From: Synechocystis sp. LKSZ1
Lineage (GTDB): Bacteria > Cyanobacteriota > Cyanobacteriia > Cyanobacteriales > Microcystaceae
Reading direction: 5' to 3'
Assembly (NCBI RefSeq): GCF_040436315.1
Contig: NZ_AP031572.1
Coordinates: 248,001-312,000, forward strand
Length of the DNA stretch: 64,000 nt
The notes beneath the pieces were generated by a model. That model saw only the letters and a list, made by a program, of their open reading frames with translations, made no database searches and had not been told where the DNA came from. Shown here one piece after another: positions 39,391 through 47,579 of this stretch. The first letter of the stretch is position 1. Each line of letters opens with the position of its first letter. The translations under genes were made by a program, and so were the position numbers.

Positions 39391-39993
39391 CTACAGTCCT
39401 GTCATGGGAATATAACCGGGTAATTGTTTGATGCGATCAATCCAGGCAAGCACATGGGGATAGGCTTCTAGGTCGATTTTGCCATCCCGTGCAAGCGCGA
39501 CATAAGGGAAGACTGCAATATCCGCGATTGTTGGACATTCAAACTCAAGCCAAGTGTAGACATGCAAGTGCTGATCCAATTGGGTGAGGATGAGCTTGGA
39601 TTTTTGGGTCGCCCGCTCAATGTTAATGTTTGTTCCAGCCCCGAATAAATGGTAAAGACGCGCATTTTCAGGCCCTTGGCGCACCTCTCCCGCCGCCGTC
39701 GATAACCAGCGAATCACCCGTGCTAGCGGCAGGGCATCGGTCGGGAGCCACTGGTCTCCCCCGTACTGGCGAGCGAGATAGACCAAAATGGCTTGGGCAT
39801 CCGCCAGTTGGATCTCTCCATCTACCAGCAATGGTACCTGCCCAAAGGGATTCATGGCGAGGTATTCTGGCGACTTATGCGCGCCTTTCATCAGATCGAT
39901 TCTGACCCATTCGTAGTCCAAGTTGAGTAGTGACAGCATTAGCTGGACTTTGTAGCTATTACCCGAAATTTCGTGACCGTAGAGCTTAATCAT
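39391..39993 (-). CDS. Glutathione S-transferase
   Basis: 200 residues with an N-terminal thioredoxin-like domain (MIKLYGHEISGNSYKVQLML, cis-Pro region FGQVPLLVDGEIQLADAQAI) and a C-terminal helical domain. It should conjugate glutathione to electrophiles or reduce peroxides. The catalytic Ser/Cys near EISGNSYK is consistent with a bacterial GST. The ATG follows AAGGA with good spacing. It is the first gene of the operon, directly behind the paired palindromes at 40021-40063. Confidence 0.92.
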   Translation of the reverse strand: MIKLYGHEISGNSYKVQLMLSLLNLDYEWVRIDLMKGAHKSPEYLAMNPFGQVPLLVDGEIQLADAQAILVYLARQYGGDQWLPTDALPLARVIRWLSTAAGEVRQGPENARLYHLFGAGTNINIERATQKSKLILTQLDQHLHVYTWLEFECPTIADIAVFPYVALARDGKIDLEAYPHVLAWIDRIKQLPGYIPMTGL

Positions 39994-40020
39994 GGGGATT
40001 TTCCTTGTTAGACGAGATTG

Positions 40021-40036
40021 TACCGTCCGTTCGGTA
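40021..40036. promoter_or_regulatory. Operator 1, 16-bp palindrome TACCGTCCGTTCGGTA
   Basis: A near-perfect dyad (TACCGnnCGnnCGGTA). It overlaps the -10-like TACAAT (minus strand, 40022-40017) of the GST operon and lies in its spacer, 28 bp from the GST start codon. Its twin is at 40048-40063. Confidence 0.75.
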
Positions 40037-40047
40037 TGGATAAAATG

Positions 40048-40063
40048 TACCGTTCGCTCGGTA
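40048..40063. promoter_or_regulatory. Operator 2, 16-bp palindrome TACCGTTCGCTCGGTA
   Basis: The second copy, 27 bp from the first centre to centre. Its last two bases begin a TATAAT (40062-40067) that is the likely -10 of the TetR gene. Binding here should therefore repress the regulator itself. Confidence 0.75.
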
Positions 40064-40096
40064 TAATGTCAAGTGTTGCATTCAAAATCATTGCCC

Positions 40097-40645
40097 ATGC
40101 CTAAGGACACCTACATTCCCTGCCTGTTAAGCCTTTTTCGCCAGCATGGTTACGATGGTGCAACCCTATCCAAAATTTCTGAGGCAACTGGATTGGGCAA
40201 GGCAAGTCTGTACCATCATTTTCCGGGGGGCAAGGATGACATGGTTAAGACAGTGCTGGATTATCTAGAAAGCTGGCTGGATCAAAATGTATTGCAACTC
40301 ATCCGCAGACCCGGTGAGCCGTTAATCCGTTTGCAACTAATGTGCGACCGCGTCAGTGAGGTTTATGAGGAAGGACAACAACCGTGCCTCTTTGCTATTT
40401 TGTTATTGGGTTCCGCCCGCGATGTATTTCATGCTCAGGTGAAAGAGATACTTTGCGACTGGATTGAAGCGATCGCCACATTACTAATGGAATCTGGGAT
40501 GGATCCAGCCCTGGCCTGGCAACGGGGAGAAGATGGCGTCCTTGCTATTCAGGGTGCATTGATTTTATCGCAAGGGTTGGACAAGCCGGCCCTGTTTCAG
40601 CGTGTCATCAAACAGTTACCGCAACAACTCTGTCGGACATTTTAA
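40097..40645 (+). CDS. TetR/AcrR-family transcriptional repressor
   Basis: About 182 residues. The N-terminal helix-turn-helix is clear: YIPCLLSLFRQHGYDGATLS, then KISEATGLGKASLYHHFPGG. The C-terminal ligand domain resembles the LmrA/YxaF subgroup (ILLLGSARDVFHAQVKEIL). I take the ATG at 40097 rather than an in-frame TTG at 40073, since the predicted TSS near 40074 would fall on the TTG. It is divergent from the GST operon and most likely represses both that operon and itself by binding the two palindromes between them. The inducer is unknown, probably an electrophile. Confidence 0.9.
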   Translation: MPKDTYIPCLLSLFRQHGYDGATLSKISEATGLGKASLYHHFPGGKDDMVKTVLDYLESWLDQNVLQLIRRPGEPLIRLQLMCDRVSEVYEEGQQPCLFAILLLGSARDVFHAQVKEILCDWIEAIATLLMESGMDPALAWQRGEDGVLAIQGALILSQGLDKPALFQRVIKQLPQQLCRTF

Positions 40646-40678
40646 GCTGACAAAATATCGCGCTTGTACGAGTCTCAA

Positions 40679-40701
40679 AATACTTATCTGATATAAGTAT
40701 T
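40679..40701. terminator. Hairpin between convergent TetR and modBC genes
   Basis: AATACTTAT (40679-40687) and ATAAGTATT (40693-40701) form a perfect 9-bp stem with a 5-base loop. On the minus strand the 3' arm runs into TTTT, so it best serves modBC, whose stop codon it overlaps. Confidence 0.6.
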
Positions 40702-42664
40702 AAGTAAAATCAACTAAAAATAGGCGTTCAGGATCGAGGCGGCAGTGCCAAGGGAAGGGAAAATTCTGTAATAATTGCCAATTTTCTTTAAATAGTTCTA
40801 CTTGTAAATGATAATCTTGAAAATGCTCGGGAGGGTTATTAAGCTTGAGGTAAAGTGTCATTTTAAAGGGAGTTTCACTTTTTTGAACCAGCCAACAAGG
40901 AAAGGTATTGTGACTCGATATTTCTACATGCGCGAGGTAAGAAGGCAAAGTTTCCGGAAATTGAGCTTCAGCTTCTAAACTATAGTTTTCGTTAAAGAGA
41001 ATATTCTTTCTGAGGCGGGGCTGAGATTTTAAGGATTCTACTTCAGCAAAAAGCAGGTGATGGGCGCGAATACAAATATGATTAGCAGTGGCGGGGAACG
41101 GCTCGGACAATGTTAAGGTACAATTCCAATTTAAGGCTCTGACCTGCCGAGGAGAAATAACCTCAATAGCGGAAAAATTCTTACAACCGGTTAAGCGCGC
41201 CACTTCGTATAAATTCGGGTGTTTAAAAATTTCTTGTTTGTCGCCATGTCGTAAAACTTTTCCATCTGAGATCACGAGTAAATCTTGGCAAACTCGATAA
41301 ATTTCTTCTAAATTATGGGACACCATCAGCGTAATGCCTGGATAAAGAGAAAGGGTTTCCAACAAATTTTTCTCCATTTGACTACGTAGTTGTGTATCTA
41401 GGGCCGAAAAGGGTTCATCCAGTAATAAAATCTCTGGCTCAATTACCAACGCTCTAGCGATCGCTACTCGTTGTTGTTGCCCTCCAGATAGATGAGCCGG
41501 ATAGCGGTTTTCTAGATCTTGGAGGTGCATTTGGGAAATTTTGATATCAACCCGCCGTTTTTGCTCAGCAGAGGGTAAATTTCGCACACCAAAAGCAATA
41601 TTTTCTCTAACTGTCAAATGGGGAAAAAGGGCATAGTTCTGAAAAACAAAGCCGACTCTTCGCTGGCAAGGAGGAAGATTAATGCGGCGACGAGAATCAA
41701 ACCAGACCCGGCCATTAACTGTAATTAAACCACGATCGGGGGTTTCTAAACCAGCAATACACCGAAGCGTCATGCTTTTGCCTGAACCTGATGCGCCGAG
41801 AAATCCTAGAGCTTGTTGACCACTTTCTAAGGTTACTGCTAAGCTAAAATCCGCATGTTTTTTTTCAATATCTAAAAATAAACCATCAAAGTTTGAAATA
41901 GATTCACTCCTTTTCAGATCTGATAATTTTAGATCAAAAATATTTCTTAGTAGATTTAAGCCCAGCAATGAATAATTCTTTTTTGTAGGAATAGATTGAT
42001 TCTTGCTTTGCTTTTTTTCTGTCCAAAAATTAACAACAATGATCACTGATAAAGAGATAAATAATAACACCAATACCCAAATGAAAGCCGTTTGGTAATC
42101 CCCCGATTCAGTAGCAAAGAAAATTGCCAAAGGCATGGTTTGGGTTTTACCTGGGATATTGCCCGCTAGCATCAACGTTGCGCCAAATTCCCCTAATGCC
42201 CGGGCAAAAGAAAGAATAATTCCCGCTACAATACCCCGATAGGCTAAGGGAACCATAATTGTCCAGAAAATTCGCCATTCCGAACTACCCAGGGTTCTCG
42301 CCGCGAGGATAATATTATGCTCGATTTGCTCAAAAGCACCCAAAGAAGTACGGTACATTAAAGGAAAAGAAACGACGATAGCACTGATCACCGTGGCTTG
42401 CCAGGTGAAAATAAGATTAATTCCCATTGCCTGTAAAGCTTGACCAATCCAGCTATTTTTCCCGAGAAGTAATAGCAATAAAAATCCCACCACCGTTGGC
42501 GGCAAAACGAGAGGAGCAATAAAAAGCGTATCAATAATGCTTTTGGCTTTACCACGACGATCGAGCATTAAACGGGCGGCGATCAACCCTAAAAAAAAGG
42601 TGATCACAGTGGTGCAAATCGCCGTTTTTAGAGAAATTGACAGAGGGGTAAGATCGAGGGTCAT
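40700..42664 (-). CDS. modBC: Molybdate ABC transporter, fused permease-ATPase (ModB-ModC)
   Basis: 654 residues. The first about 220 form the ModB permease: five hydrophobic segments and the EAA-like loop RTLGSSEWRIFWTIMVPLA, GEFGATLMLAGNIPGK. A short linker leads to ModC (about 270-654): Walker A GASGSGKSMT, signature LSGGQQQRVAIARAL, Walker B EILLLDEPFSALD, and the switch His MVSHNLEE. The last about 120 residues replace the usual TOBE region and are weakly conserved. It imports molybdate for FeMo-co. The fusion is known in cyanobacteria. It is the last gene of modA - DUF364 - modBC. Confidence 0.94.
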   Translation of the reverse strand: MTLDLTPLSISLKTAICTTVITFFLGLIAARLMLDRRGKAKSIIDTLFIAPLVLPPTVVGFLLLLLLGKNSWIGQALQAMGINLIFTWQATVISAIVVSFPLMYRTSLGAFEQIEHNIILAARTLGSSEWRIFWTIMVPLAYRGIVAGIILSFARALGEFGATLMLAGNIPGKTQTMPLAIFFATESGDYQTAFIWVLVLLFISLSVIIVVNFWTEKKQSKNQSIPTKKNYSLLGLNLLRNIFDLKLSDLKRSESISNFDGLFLDIEKKHADFSLAVTLESGQQALGFLGASGSGKSMTLRCIAGLETPDRGLITVNGRVWFDSRRRINLPPCQRRVGFVFQNYALFPHLTVRENIAFGVRNLPSAEQKRRVDIKISQMHLQDLENRYPAHLSGGQQQRVAIARALVIEPEILLLDEPFSALDTQLRSQMEKNLLETLSLYPGITLMVSHNLEEIYRVCQDLLVISDGKVLRHGDKQEIFKHPNLYEVARLTGCKNFSAIEVISPRQVRALNWNCTLTLSEPFPATANHICIRAHHLLFAEVESLKSQPRLRKNILFNENYSLEAEAQFPETLPSYLAHVEISSHNTFPCWLVQKSETPFKMTLYLKLNNPPEHFQDYHLQVELFKENWQLLQNFPFPWHCRLDPERLFLVDFT

Positions 42665-42712
42665 TGTTAACAGATTGAGTAAGAGAAAGCAGGGAGTAGC
42701 ATTAGGGAATTT

Positions 42713-43462
42713 TTATAATTTGAGAAGGCAGTACTGAACACTCGTTTCAAAGATTCGTTTCCCGCCACCTTCAGCAATGGTTTGTCGTAACTGTTGGGGA
42801 TCGATAATATTAACGCCAGCAAGGTCGTCAATGCCCATTTCTGCGAATTCCTTTAGCCAAGGAACAGTTGGCTCCATTAAGACAACTTGGGCCTGTTGAG
42901 CAAGTTCTACAAGGCGAGGAAAGGTTTTGTTAATAATTGAAGTGGCGGTTAAAAAGACCCAGTCGGCTTGGGGAAGTAAATATTCTGCCGCTGGATCGGG
43001 AAAATCTTTATCGATAGGTTGACGTTCAATTACCTGTACATCAAAATTTTTTTCGTAGCGTGATAAGCTAGGATAACGACCAATAATAACGACTTTTTTA
43101 TCGTTAATTTGGGGTAAGAAGTAATCAAAAACAGCTAGATTATGATCACTTTTAGAGAGCAAGGGTTGAGCTTGTTTTAAAAGTGGCGATTGCCCATTAA
43201 TGATCAAATTAATAACAGCCATACCGACGGTAGCTTCGTAAGGGTGCCAAGATTTAAGCCAGGGTGCTAAGTCGGCGATTTTTTTCTGGGCTAGTGTTCC
43301 TGACCAGGCTAAAGTACGAGTTGGAATCCCTGGACTCATCGCTAAACCGATACCGTTGCCATCACAAAAAGTCCAGGTTAGACCGATTAAAATTTCTCTC
43401 ACTAGGGTAGGAGAATTTCCATAGTCTAGCAGTAGGTCATAAATAGCATAGGGAGAAAGCAT
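42713..43462 (-). CDS. DUF364 (DUF4213-DUF364) putative metal-chelating protein in the mod operon
   Basis: 249 residues. The N-terminal part (IGLTWTFCDGNGIGLAM) matches the DUF4213 enolase-like segment and the C-terminal two thirds the Rossmann-like DUF364 domain (VVIIGRYPSLSRYEKNFDV, ATSIINKTFPRLVELA). Structures of the family suggest a heavy-metal or corrinoid-like chelation role, but no function is proven. It lies between modA and modBC on the same strand with gaps of about 50 bp, so it is cotranscribed with molybdate uptake genes and may handle Mo or another oxyanion metal. Confidence 0.8.
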   Translation of the reverse strand: MLSPYAIYDLLLDYGNSPTLVREILIGLTWTFCDGNGIGLAMSPGIPTRTLAWSGTLAQKKIADLAPWLKSWHPYEATVGMAVINLIINGQSPLLKQAQPLLSKSDHNLAVFDYFLPQINDKKVVIIGRYPSLSRYEKNFDVQVIERQPIDKDFPDPAAEYLLPQADWVFLTATSIINKTFPRLVELAQQAQVVLMEPTVPWLKEFAEMGIDDLAGVNIIDPQQLRQTIAEGGGKRIFETSVQYCLLKL

Positions 43463-43512
43463 TAAAATAAGGTTCTTAGATTTAGTTTAATAAATTAAAA
43501 TATGGACATAAA

Positions 43513-44307
43513 TTAGTCTACAAAGCCATATTTTTTTAGAATATTCTTGGCTTGAGTGCTGGTTAAAAATTCCCCAAAGGCTTGGGCTGAATTCGTATTT
43601 TTACTCTCTTTTAAAATGGCAAGGAGATAAACAATGGGGGTATGAGAATTTGGGGGTGCGGTGGCAACAACTTTAACTTGATTGGAAGTTTTTGCATCCG
43701 TGAGATAGACCAAGCCTGCATCGACATTTCCAGTTTCTACGTAGGTTAAAACCTGACGAACGTCTTTGCCATAAATCAGTTTTGGTTGAACTTTATCCAA
43801 GATTTTGTAGAACTTAAAAGCTTCTTCTCCATATTGACCTGCCGGCACAGATTTAGGCTCTCCGATAGCAATTTTAGTCACACTTGGCTTAGTTAAATCG
43901 GAAAACTTCTGAATCCTATTCTCAGTTTTCGGCGTAATTAAAACGATTTGATTGCGGGTAAAAATTTTACGTGAACCTGGCAAGAGCATGTTTTTACTTT
44001 CTAGGGCATTCATCTGCTTATTAGCGGCAGAGATGAAGAGATCCACGCTGGCCCCTTGTTCAATCTGTTGTTGTAGAGAACCCGAGGAGCCGAAATTATA
44101 GGTGATTATTGTTTTCGGGTCTTTTTTCTGATATTCCGTCTTAATTTCGTTTAAAACATCTTTAAGACTAATTGCGGCTGAAACCGTTAAAGCCTGGTTT
44201 TGGGCAAGAGCCGGCTGACTTAAGTTTATTCTTTCAATCGCCAAGAGAGAAATTTGGGAAAGGCCTAGCCCTAAAAAAAGTAGCTTTAAAAACTGCTTTC
44301 TTGTCAT
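43513..44307 (-). CDS. modA: Molybdate-binding periplasmic protein
   Basis: 264 residues: a signal peptide (FLKLLFLGLGLSQISLLA) then the ModA fold, beginning ALTVSAAISLKDVLNEI, with the oxyanion-contacting SSGSLQQQIEQGASVDLF and the later DVRQVLTYVETGNVDAGLVY. It captures molybdate (or tungstate) for ModBC. The ATG follows AAAGGAGA. It is the first gene of the operon and divergent from mop. Confidence 0.95.
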   Translation of the reverse strand: MTRKQFLKLLFLGLGLSQISLLAIERINLSQPALAQNQALTVSAAISLKDVLNEIKTEYQKKDPKTIITYNFGSSGSLQQQIEQGASVDLFISAANKQMNALESKNMLLPGSRKIFTRNQIVLITPKTENRIQKFSDLTKPSVTKIAIGEPKSVPAGQYGEEAFKFYKILDKVQPKLIYGKDVRQVLTYVETGNVDAGLVYLTDAKTSNQVKVVATAPPNSHTPIVYLLAILKESKNTNSAQAFGEFLTSTQAKNILKKYGFVD

Positions 44308-44323
44308 GAGAACTTCTCCTTTT

Positions 44324-44337
44324 GTAGCTTGCTTTAC
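44324..44337. promoter_or_regulatory. GTA-N8-TAC NtcA-like palindrome between modA and mop
   Basis: GTAGCTTGCTTTAC fits the NtcA consensus exactly. It lies only 17 bp before the modA ATG, so if used it would serve mop (a TATAAA is 26 bp downstream on the + strand) or repress modA. The pattern is expected by chance about 16 times in 64 kb, so this is weak. A second dyad, TATAA-GGCA-TTATA, is at 44354-44367. Confidence 0.3.
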
Positions 44338-44440
44338 TTAATCATTGTTTAACTATAAGGCATTATAAATTTGTCCCTGAAGAAATGCCGTATCTCTTAA
44401 TACTTTTCTTCAAAATAATCCGTTTAGGAGGATTAGTTTC

Positions 44441-44653
44441 ATGCAAGTTAGCGCCAGAAATTGTTTGAAAGGAACAGTAACATCTGTTAATATTGGTTCT
44501 GTTAATACTGAAATCACCTTAGAAATTGCCCCCGGTTTTAAGGTCGTTTCTATTATTACTAAGGCCTCTGCAGAACAGTTGGAGCTTACTGTGGGCAAAG
44601 AAGCTTATGCAGTGATTAAAGCCAGCGATGTTTTAATGGCAATCAACGACTAG
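44441..44653 (+). CDS. mop: Molbindin (Mop), molybdopterin/molybdate-binding TOBE protein
   Basis: A 70-residue single Mop/TOBE domain: MQVSARNCLKGTVTSVNIGS, VNTEITLEIAPGFKVVSIIT and VIKASDVLMAIND. Such proteins assemble into hexamers that store molybdate in the cytoplasm, useful when nitrogenase demand changes. An AGGAGG site stands 9 bases before the ATG. It is divergent from modA and ends in a strong hairpin. The protein is complete despite its small size. Confidence 0.95.
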   Translation: MQVSARNCLKGTVTSVNIGSVNTEITLEIAPGFKVVSIITKASAEQLELTVGKEAYAVIKASDVLMAIND

Positions 44654-44681
44654 ATAGTAAACGAAGCTCTTCTTTGGTAGT

Positions 44682-44698
44682 CCCCCCTTGCTGGGGGG
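44682..44698. terminator. GC hairpin between convergent mop and the 83-aa nif gene
   Basis: CCCCCC (44682-44687) and GGGGGG (44693-44698) enclose a TTGCT loop. It lies 29 bp after mop and about 100 bp beyond the stop of the leftward nif operon, so it could insulate both transcripts. No T run follows. Confidence 0.5.
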
Positions 44699-44799
44699 CA
44701 CCTGGACGATCAATACAATGTTTGGGTCAAGGAGTCTTAGCAGAAATGATCCCAATCTGAATCGCCGGAAATAGTTAGTAACAAGGTTAGAAAATTATG

Positions 44800-45051
44800 C
44801 TATCCGTCTTGGGGGGCGGTATACAATCCCAGTTGGCAGGAGAGCTCCTTGGCCAGAAAGACTAAAAATTTGGCGGCTTCTAAATTATCGTTATGGGCAA
44901 AATAGGCGGATGCTTGCATCAATGCCTGAACGAAGCCACCATCAATTAAATCTACGGATTCATCTAGGATCGCTGGCTCCTGACCATTGGGACATTGGAG
45001 AAGGCGATCGATGAGTTCTAGGTAAAGGGTTTGACGGGAAGTGTTAGTCAT
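44800..45051 (-). CDS. Small protein of the nif cluster, function unknown (83 aa)
   Basis: No domain or metal motif is recognised. The sequence is rich in Leu and Ala helices (LYLELIDRLLQCPNGQEPAI, VQALMQASAYFAHND, NLEAAKFLVFLAKELS). It overlaps the upstream ArsC-like gene by one base (45051), so it is translated with it. It is the last gene of the long leftward nif unit. A role as a chaperone or regulator of nitrogenase is only a guess from location. Confidence 0.7.
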   Translation of the reverse strand: MTNTSRQTLYLELIDRLLQCPNGQEPAILDESVDLIDGGFVQALMQASAYFAHNDNLEAAKFLVFLAKELSCQLGLYTAPQDG

Positions 45052-45512
45052 CAGTTATCAGCGGTCAGGAAGGGGTGAACAGGGTTGAGTAGGGGGGGAC
45101 AGGTTTCTAGATCGGGTTTCGGACTAGTCTCACCAGAGAGAGATATGGCTAAAGTTGAAGTCTTTAAGCCGATCCAGGCATCGATTATTTCAAGATCAAA
45201 ACCGACTTCCCAGCGATCGCCGACTCGCAGTATTGGACGGCGAATGAGTAATGGGTCTTGGATCATTAATTGCAACGCCGTTTCTACGTCCAAGGTTTTG
45301 GGGTGTACTTGCCCCGATTTAATGGCTGGCGCTGTGGGGTTAAACCATTTTCCAATCAGGCGATCGCCAAAACAGGCTTGAAGTCGTTGCGGCGTCCATG
45401 GTTCAGTGAGCAAGTTACGGGCCTCCACCGCATGACCCGCCGCCGTCAGTAACGCTTTCTGTTTGGTGTTGTTAATACAACCTGGTTTTTCGTAGAAAAT
45501 AACGGCTACCAT
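45051..45512 (-). CDS. Nitrogenase-associated ArsC-like protein
   Basis: 153 residues of the thioredoxin-fold ArsC/Spx superfamily, in the nitrogenase-associated subgroup (TIGR01616-like, related to NifO): VIFYEKPGCINNTKQKALLT, then ARNLLTEPWTP, GKWFNPTAPAIKSG and DPLLIRRPILRVGDRWEVGF. A single Cys (KPGC) stands at the ArsC position; there is no CX2C. Its role in nitrogen fixation is unclear, perhaps Mo handling or competition with nitrate reductase as proposed for NifO. It is coupled to the 83-aa gene. Confidence 0.85.
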   Translation of the reverse strand: MVAVIFYEKPGCINNTKQKALLTAAGHAVEARNLLTEPWTPQRLQACFGDRLIGKWFNPTAPAIKSGQVHPKTLDVETALQLMIQDPLLIRRPILRVGDRWEVGFDLEIIDAWIGLKTSTLAISLSGETSPKPDLETCPPLLNPVHPFLTADN

Positions 45513-45530
45513 TGGGCATTCCCTCTGTTG

Positions 45531-46151
45531 TTAAAAGTTTTTTGCGGTTTGGGTCATTGGTTCAAATTGAAAGCGTCCTTTGGCGTGGGAATCGCCGTAG
45601 AGTTGAAAGGTAACGGCCGTCTCAGTGCCGATGGTGGTTACCTGATGGATCGCGTCGGGATGAAAGCTAATAATTTCCTCAGGGGTCAACACATATTCGC
45701 CGATGGGTTCTATCTGTAGCGGTTCATCTTTGGCGTTAACGCGATGCCAAAAGGTGTGGTGGTCAGTCCCTTGAATTTGAAACAGAACGCCCCATGCGCC
45801 GTGGTTGTGAATGGCAGTCCCTGTCCCAGGGCGTGTTGCCACGTTCTGCACCGTTAACGGATAGCCAATTTCGTCATACAGGGTGGTGACGTGTACCCCT
45901 GTTTTGGGGTCAGGGGGATGATGCTGTGTTTTAACCCAATAGGAGTTGGTGAGTAGCTGACGCACTTTTTGGCGGATTTGCGGCAGGTAGTCCCATTCCT
46001 CTTGTTCATTAGCGGCCTGGGCCACAATGGCTAGAACCTCCGTTAAAAATTGGTGCAGGTAATAATTTTCCCGTAACAGGTCCCAAGTGCGAACCTTGGG
46101 ACGCGGTTGACAGATACCCGCCGCGTTCACAAACCAGTCTCTACAGGTCAT
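45531..46151 (-). CDS. Cupin (cysteine-dioxygenase-like) protein in the nif cluster
   Basis: 206 residues. An N-terminal helical part (WDLLRENYYLHQFLTEVLAI) precedes a cupin barrel with the first motif PGTGTAIHNHGAWGVLF (two metal His) and the second FHPDAIHQV. The layout is that of cysteine dioxygenase-like enzymes, iron-dependent thiol dioxygenases. In a nif operon it could consume cysteine or O2, or act on a thiol during cluster assembly; this is inference. It lies 20 bp after the flavodoxin gene. Confidence 0.82.
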   Translation of the reverse strand: MTCRDWFVNAAGICQPRPKVRTWDLLRENYYLHQFLTEVLAIVAQAANEQEEWDYLPQIRQKVRQLLTNSYWVKTQHHPPDPKTGVHVTTLYDEIGYPLTVQNVATRPGTGTAIHNHGAWGVLFQIQGTDHHTFWHRVNAKDEPLQIEPIGEYVLTPEEIISFHPDAIHQVTTIGTETAVTFQLYGDSHAKGRFQFEPMTQTAKNF

Positions 46152-46170
46152 GCCATAACTCCCCCTGAGC

Positions 46171-46701
46171 TTAAGCGGATAACGCTGGAAATTCAGCCTT
46201 TAGACTGTCTAACCAACGGGCAATCCGTTCAGCCGTCTTGTCGCTTTCGTTCACTTCGTCTAGGGGGAGGCCCACAAAGCGACCATCCCGAATGGAACTA
46301 GATTGTTCAAAGGAATAGCCATCCGTCGGCACGGCCCCCACGACCTTCGCACCCAAGGCCTTAAATTGATCGTACAAAACGCCCAGGGCCCCCACAAAAT
46401 GCTTGCCATGATCGACACAATCGCCGGGGCCAAACAAGGCGATCGTTTTACCAGAGAAATCGGGCTTATCCATCTCAATATCAAAGAGGGGTTCACGCCA
46501 ATCGTTCTGGACCTCCCCGGCCCCCCAAGTTGAACAACCAATTAGCAAATAATCATATTTGAGCAGATCGTCAACGTCGTCATAGTCCTCCGCCATGCTG
46601 TACAAATCACAGAGGTCTTCACCGATTTCGGCTTGCAGTTTTTCGGCAATTTCCTCGGTAACGCCCGACGTACTGCCATAGAAAATTCCGATGGTGGCCA
46701 T
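46171..46701 (-). CDS. nifF: Long-chain flavodoxin (NifF-type electron donor)
   Basis: About 176 residues: MATIGIFYGSTSGVTEEIAE holds the FMN phosphate loop, STWGAGEVQNDW is the first FMN-stacking (Trp) loop, and FGPGDCVDHGKHFVGALGVL the second, after which YDQFKALGAKVVG follows. The length shows a long-chain flavodoxin. Its place in the nif operon suggests it donates electrons to NifH. The start at 46701 is preferred over an ATG three codons upstream. Confidence 0.92.
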   Translation of the reverse strand: MATIGIFYGSTSGVTEEIAEKLQAEIGEDLCDLYSMAEDYDDVDDLLKYDYLLIGCSTWGAGEVQNDWREPLFDIEMDKPDFSGKTIALFGPGDCVDHGKHFVGALGVLYDQFKALGAKVVGAVPTDGYSFEQSSSIRDGRFVGLPLDEVNESDKTAERIARWLDSLKAEFPALSA

Positions 46702-46773
46702 AATGTTCAAACTCCTATCGTAATGAACGTGTAAAATGAATAGAAGTAATGCAAATTCTCAGGGTAAAACTGT

Positions 46774-47112
<339 letters not shown>

Positions 47113-47137
47113 TTAAGGTTGAAAAAACCTAATGAAT

Positions 47138-47503
47138 TTAAGAACAAGCAACTCCAGCCGGACTACAATCGCCAGCTTGAAAGGATTTACCACAGCCGCA
47201 GGTGTTGGTTGCATTTGGATTGATAAATTTAAAGCCACTTTCCAGCAAACTATCGATGTAGTCCACGACTACCCCCGCCAGCAAAGGCGAGCTTTGGGGA
47301 TCAATGAAAACTTTCAGGCTACCGAATTCCACAATTTCGTCATCGGGCTTCGGTGTTTCAGATACTTTAATGTCGTACTGATAACCGTTACAGCCGCCAT
47401 CTTTGACCGCTAAACGGATACCATGTTGGGGCGTATAGTTAGGAATGCCACGGACAAAGGTCCGTAGTCTGAGTTCTGCTAGTTCAGTAAGGGTAACAGT
47501 CAT
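47138..47503 (-). CDS. hesB: HesB/IscA-family iron-sulfur carrier
   Basis: 121 residues of the A-type carrier family: the DGGCNGYQYDIKV Cys and the C-terminal NTCGCGKSFQAGDC, which give the C-x..-CxC ligands. It delivers Fe or Fe-S to nitrogenase proteins. I take the ATG at 47503, behind a clear AAGGAG site. The open frame continues to 47659 but those 52 residues are unrelated and overlap hesA. Confidence 0.95.
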   Translation of the reverse strand: MTVTLTELAELRLRTFVRGIPNYTPQHGIRLAVKDGGCNGYQYDIKVSETPKPDDEIVEFGSLKVFIDPQSSPLLAGVVVDYIDSLLESGFKFINPNATNTCGCGKSFQAGDCSPAGVACS

Positions 47504-47579
47504 AAAATACTCCTTGGGTGAAATAGGTGAAATAACAACAGATAAAGGAACAATGAGGTAATCAAGCTCGCTGTTTTGA

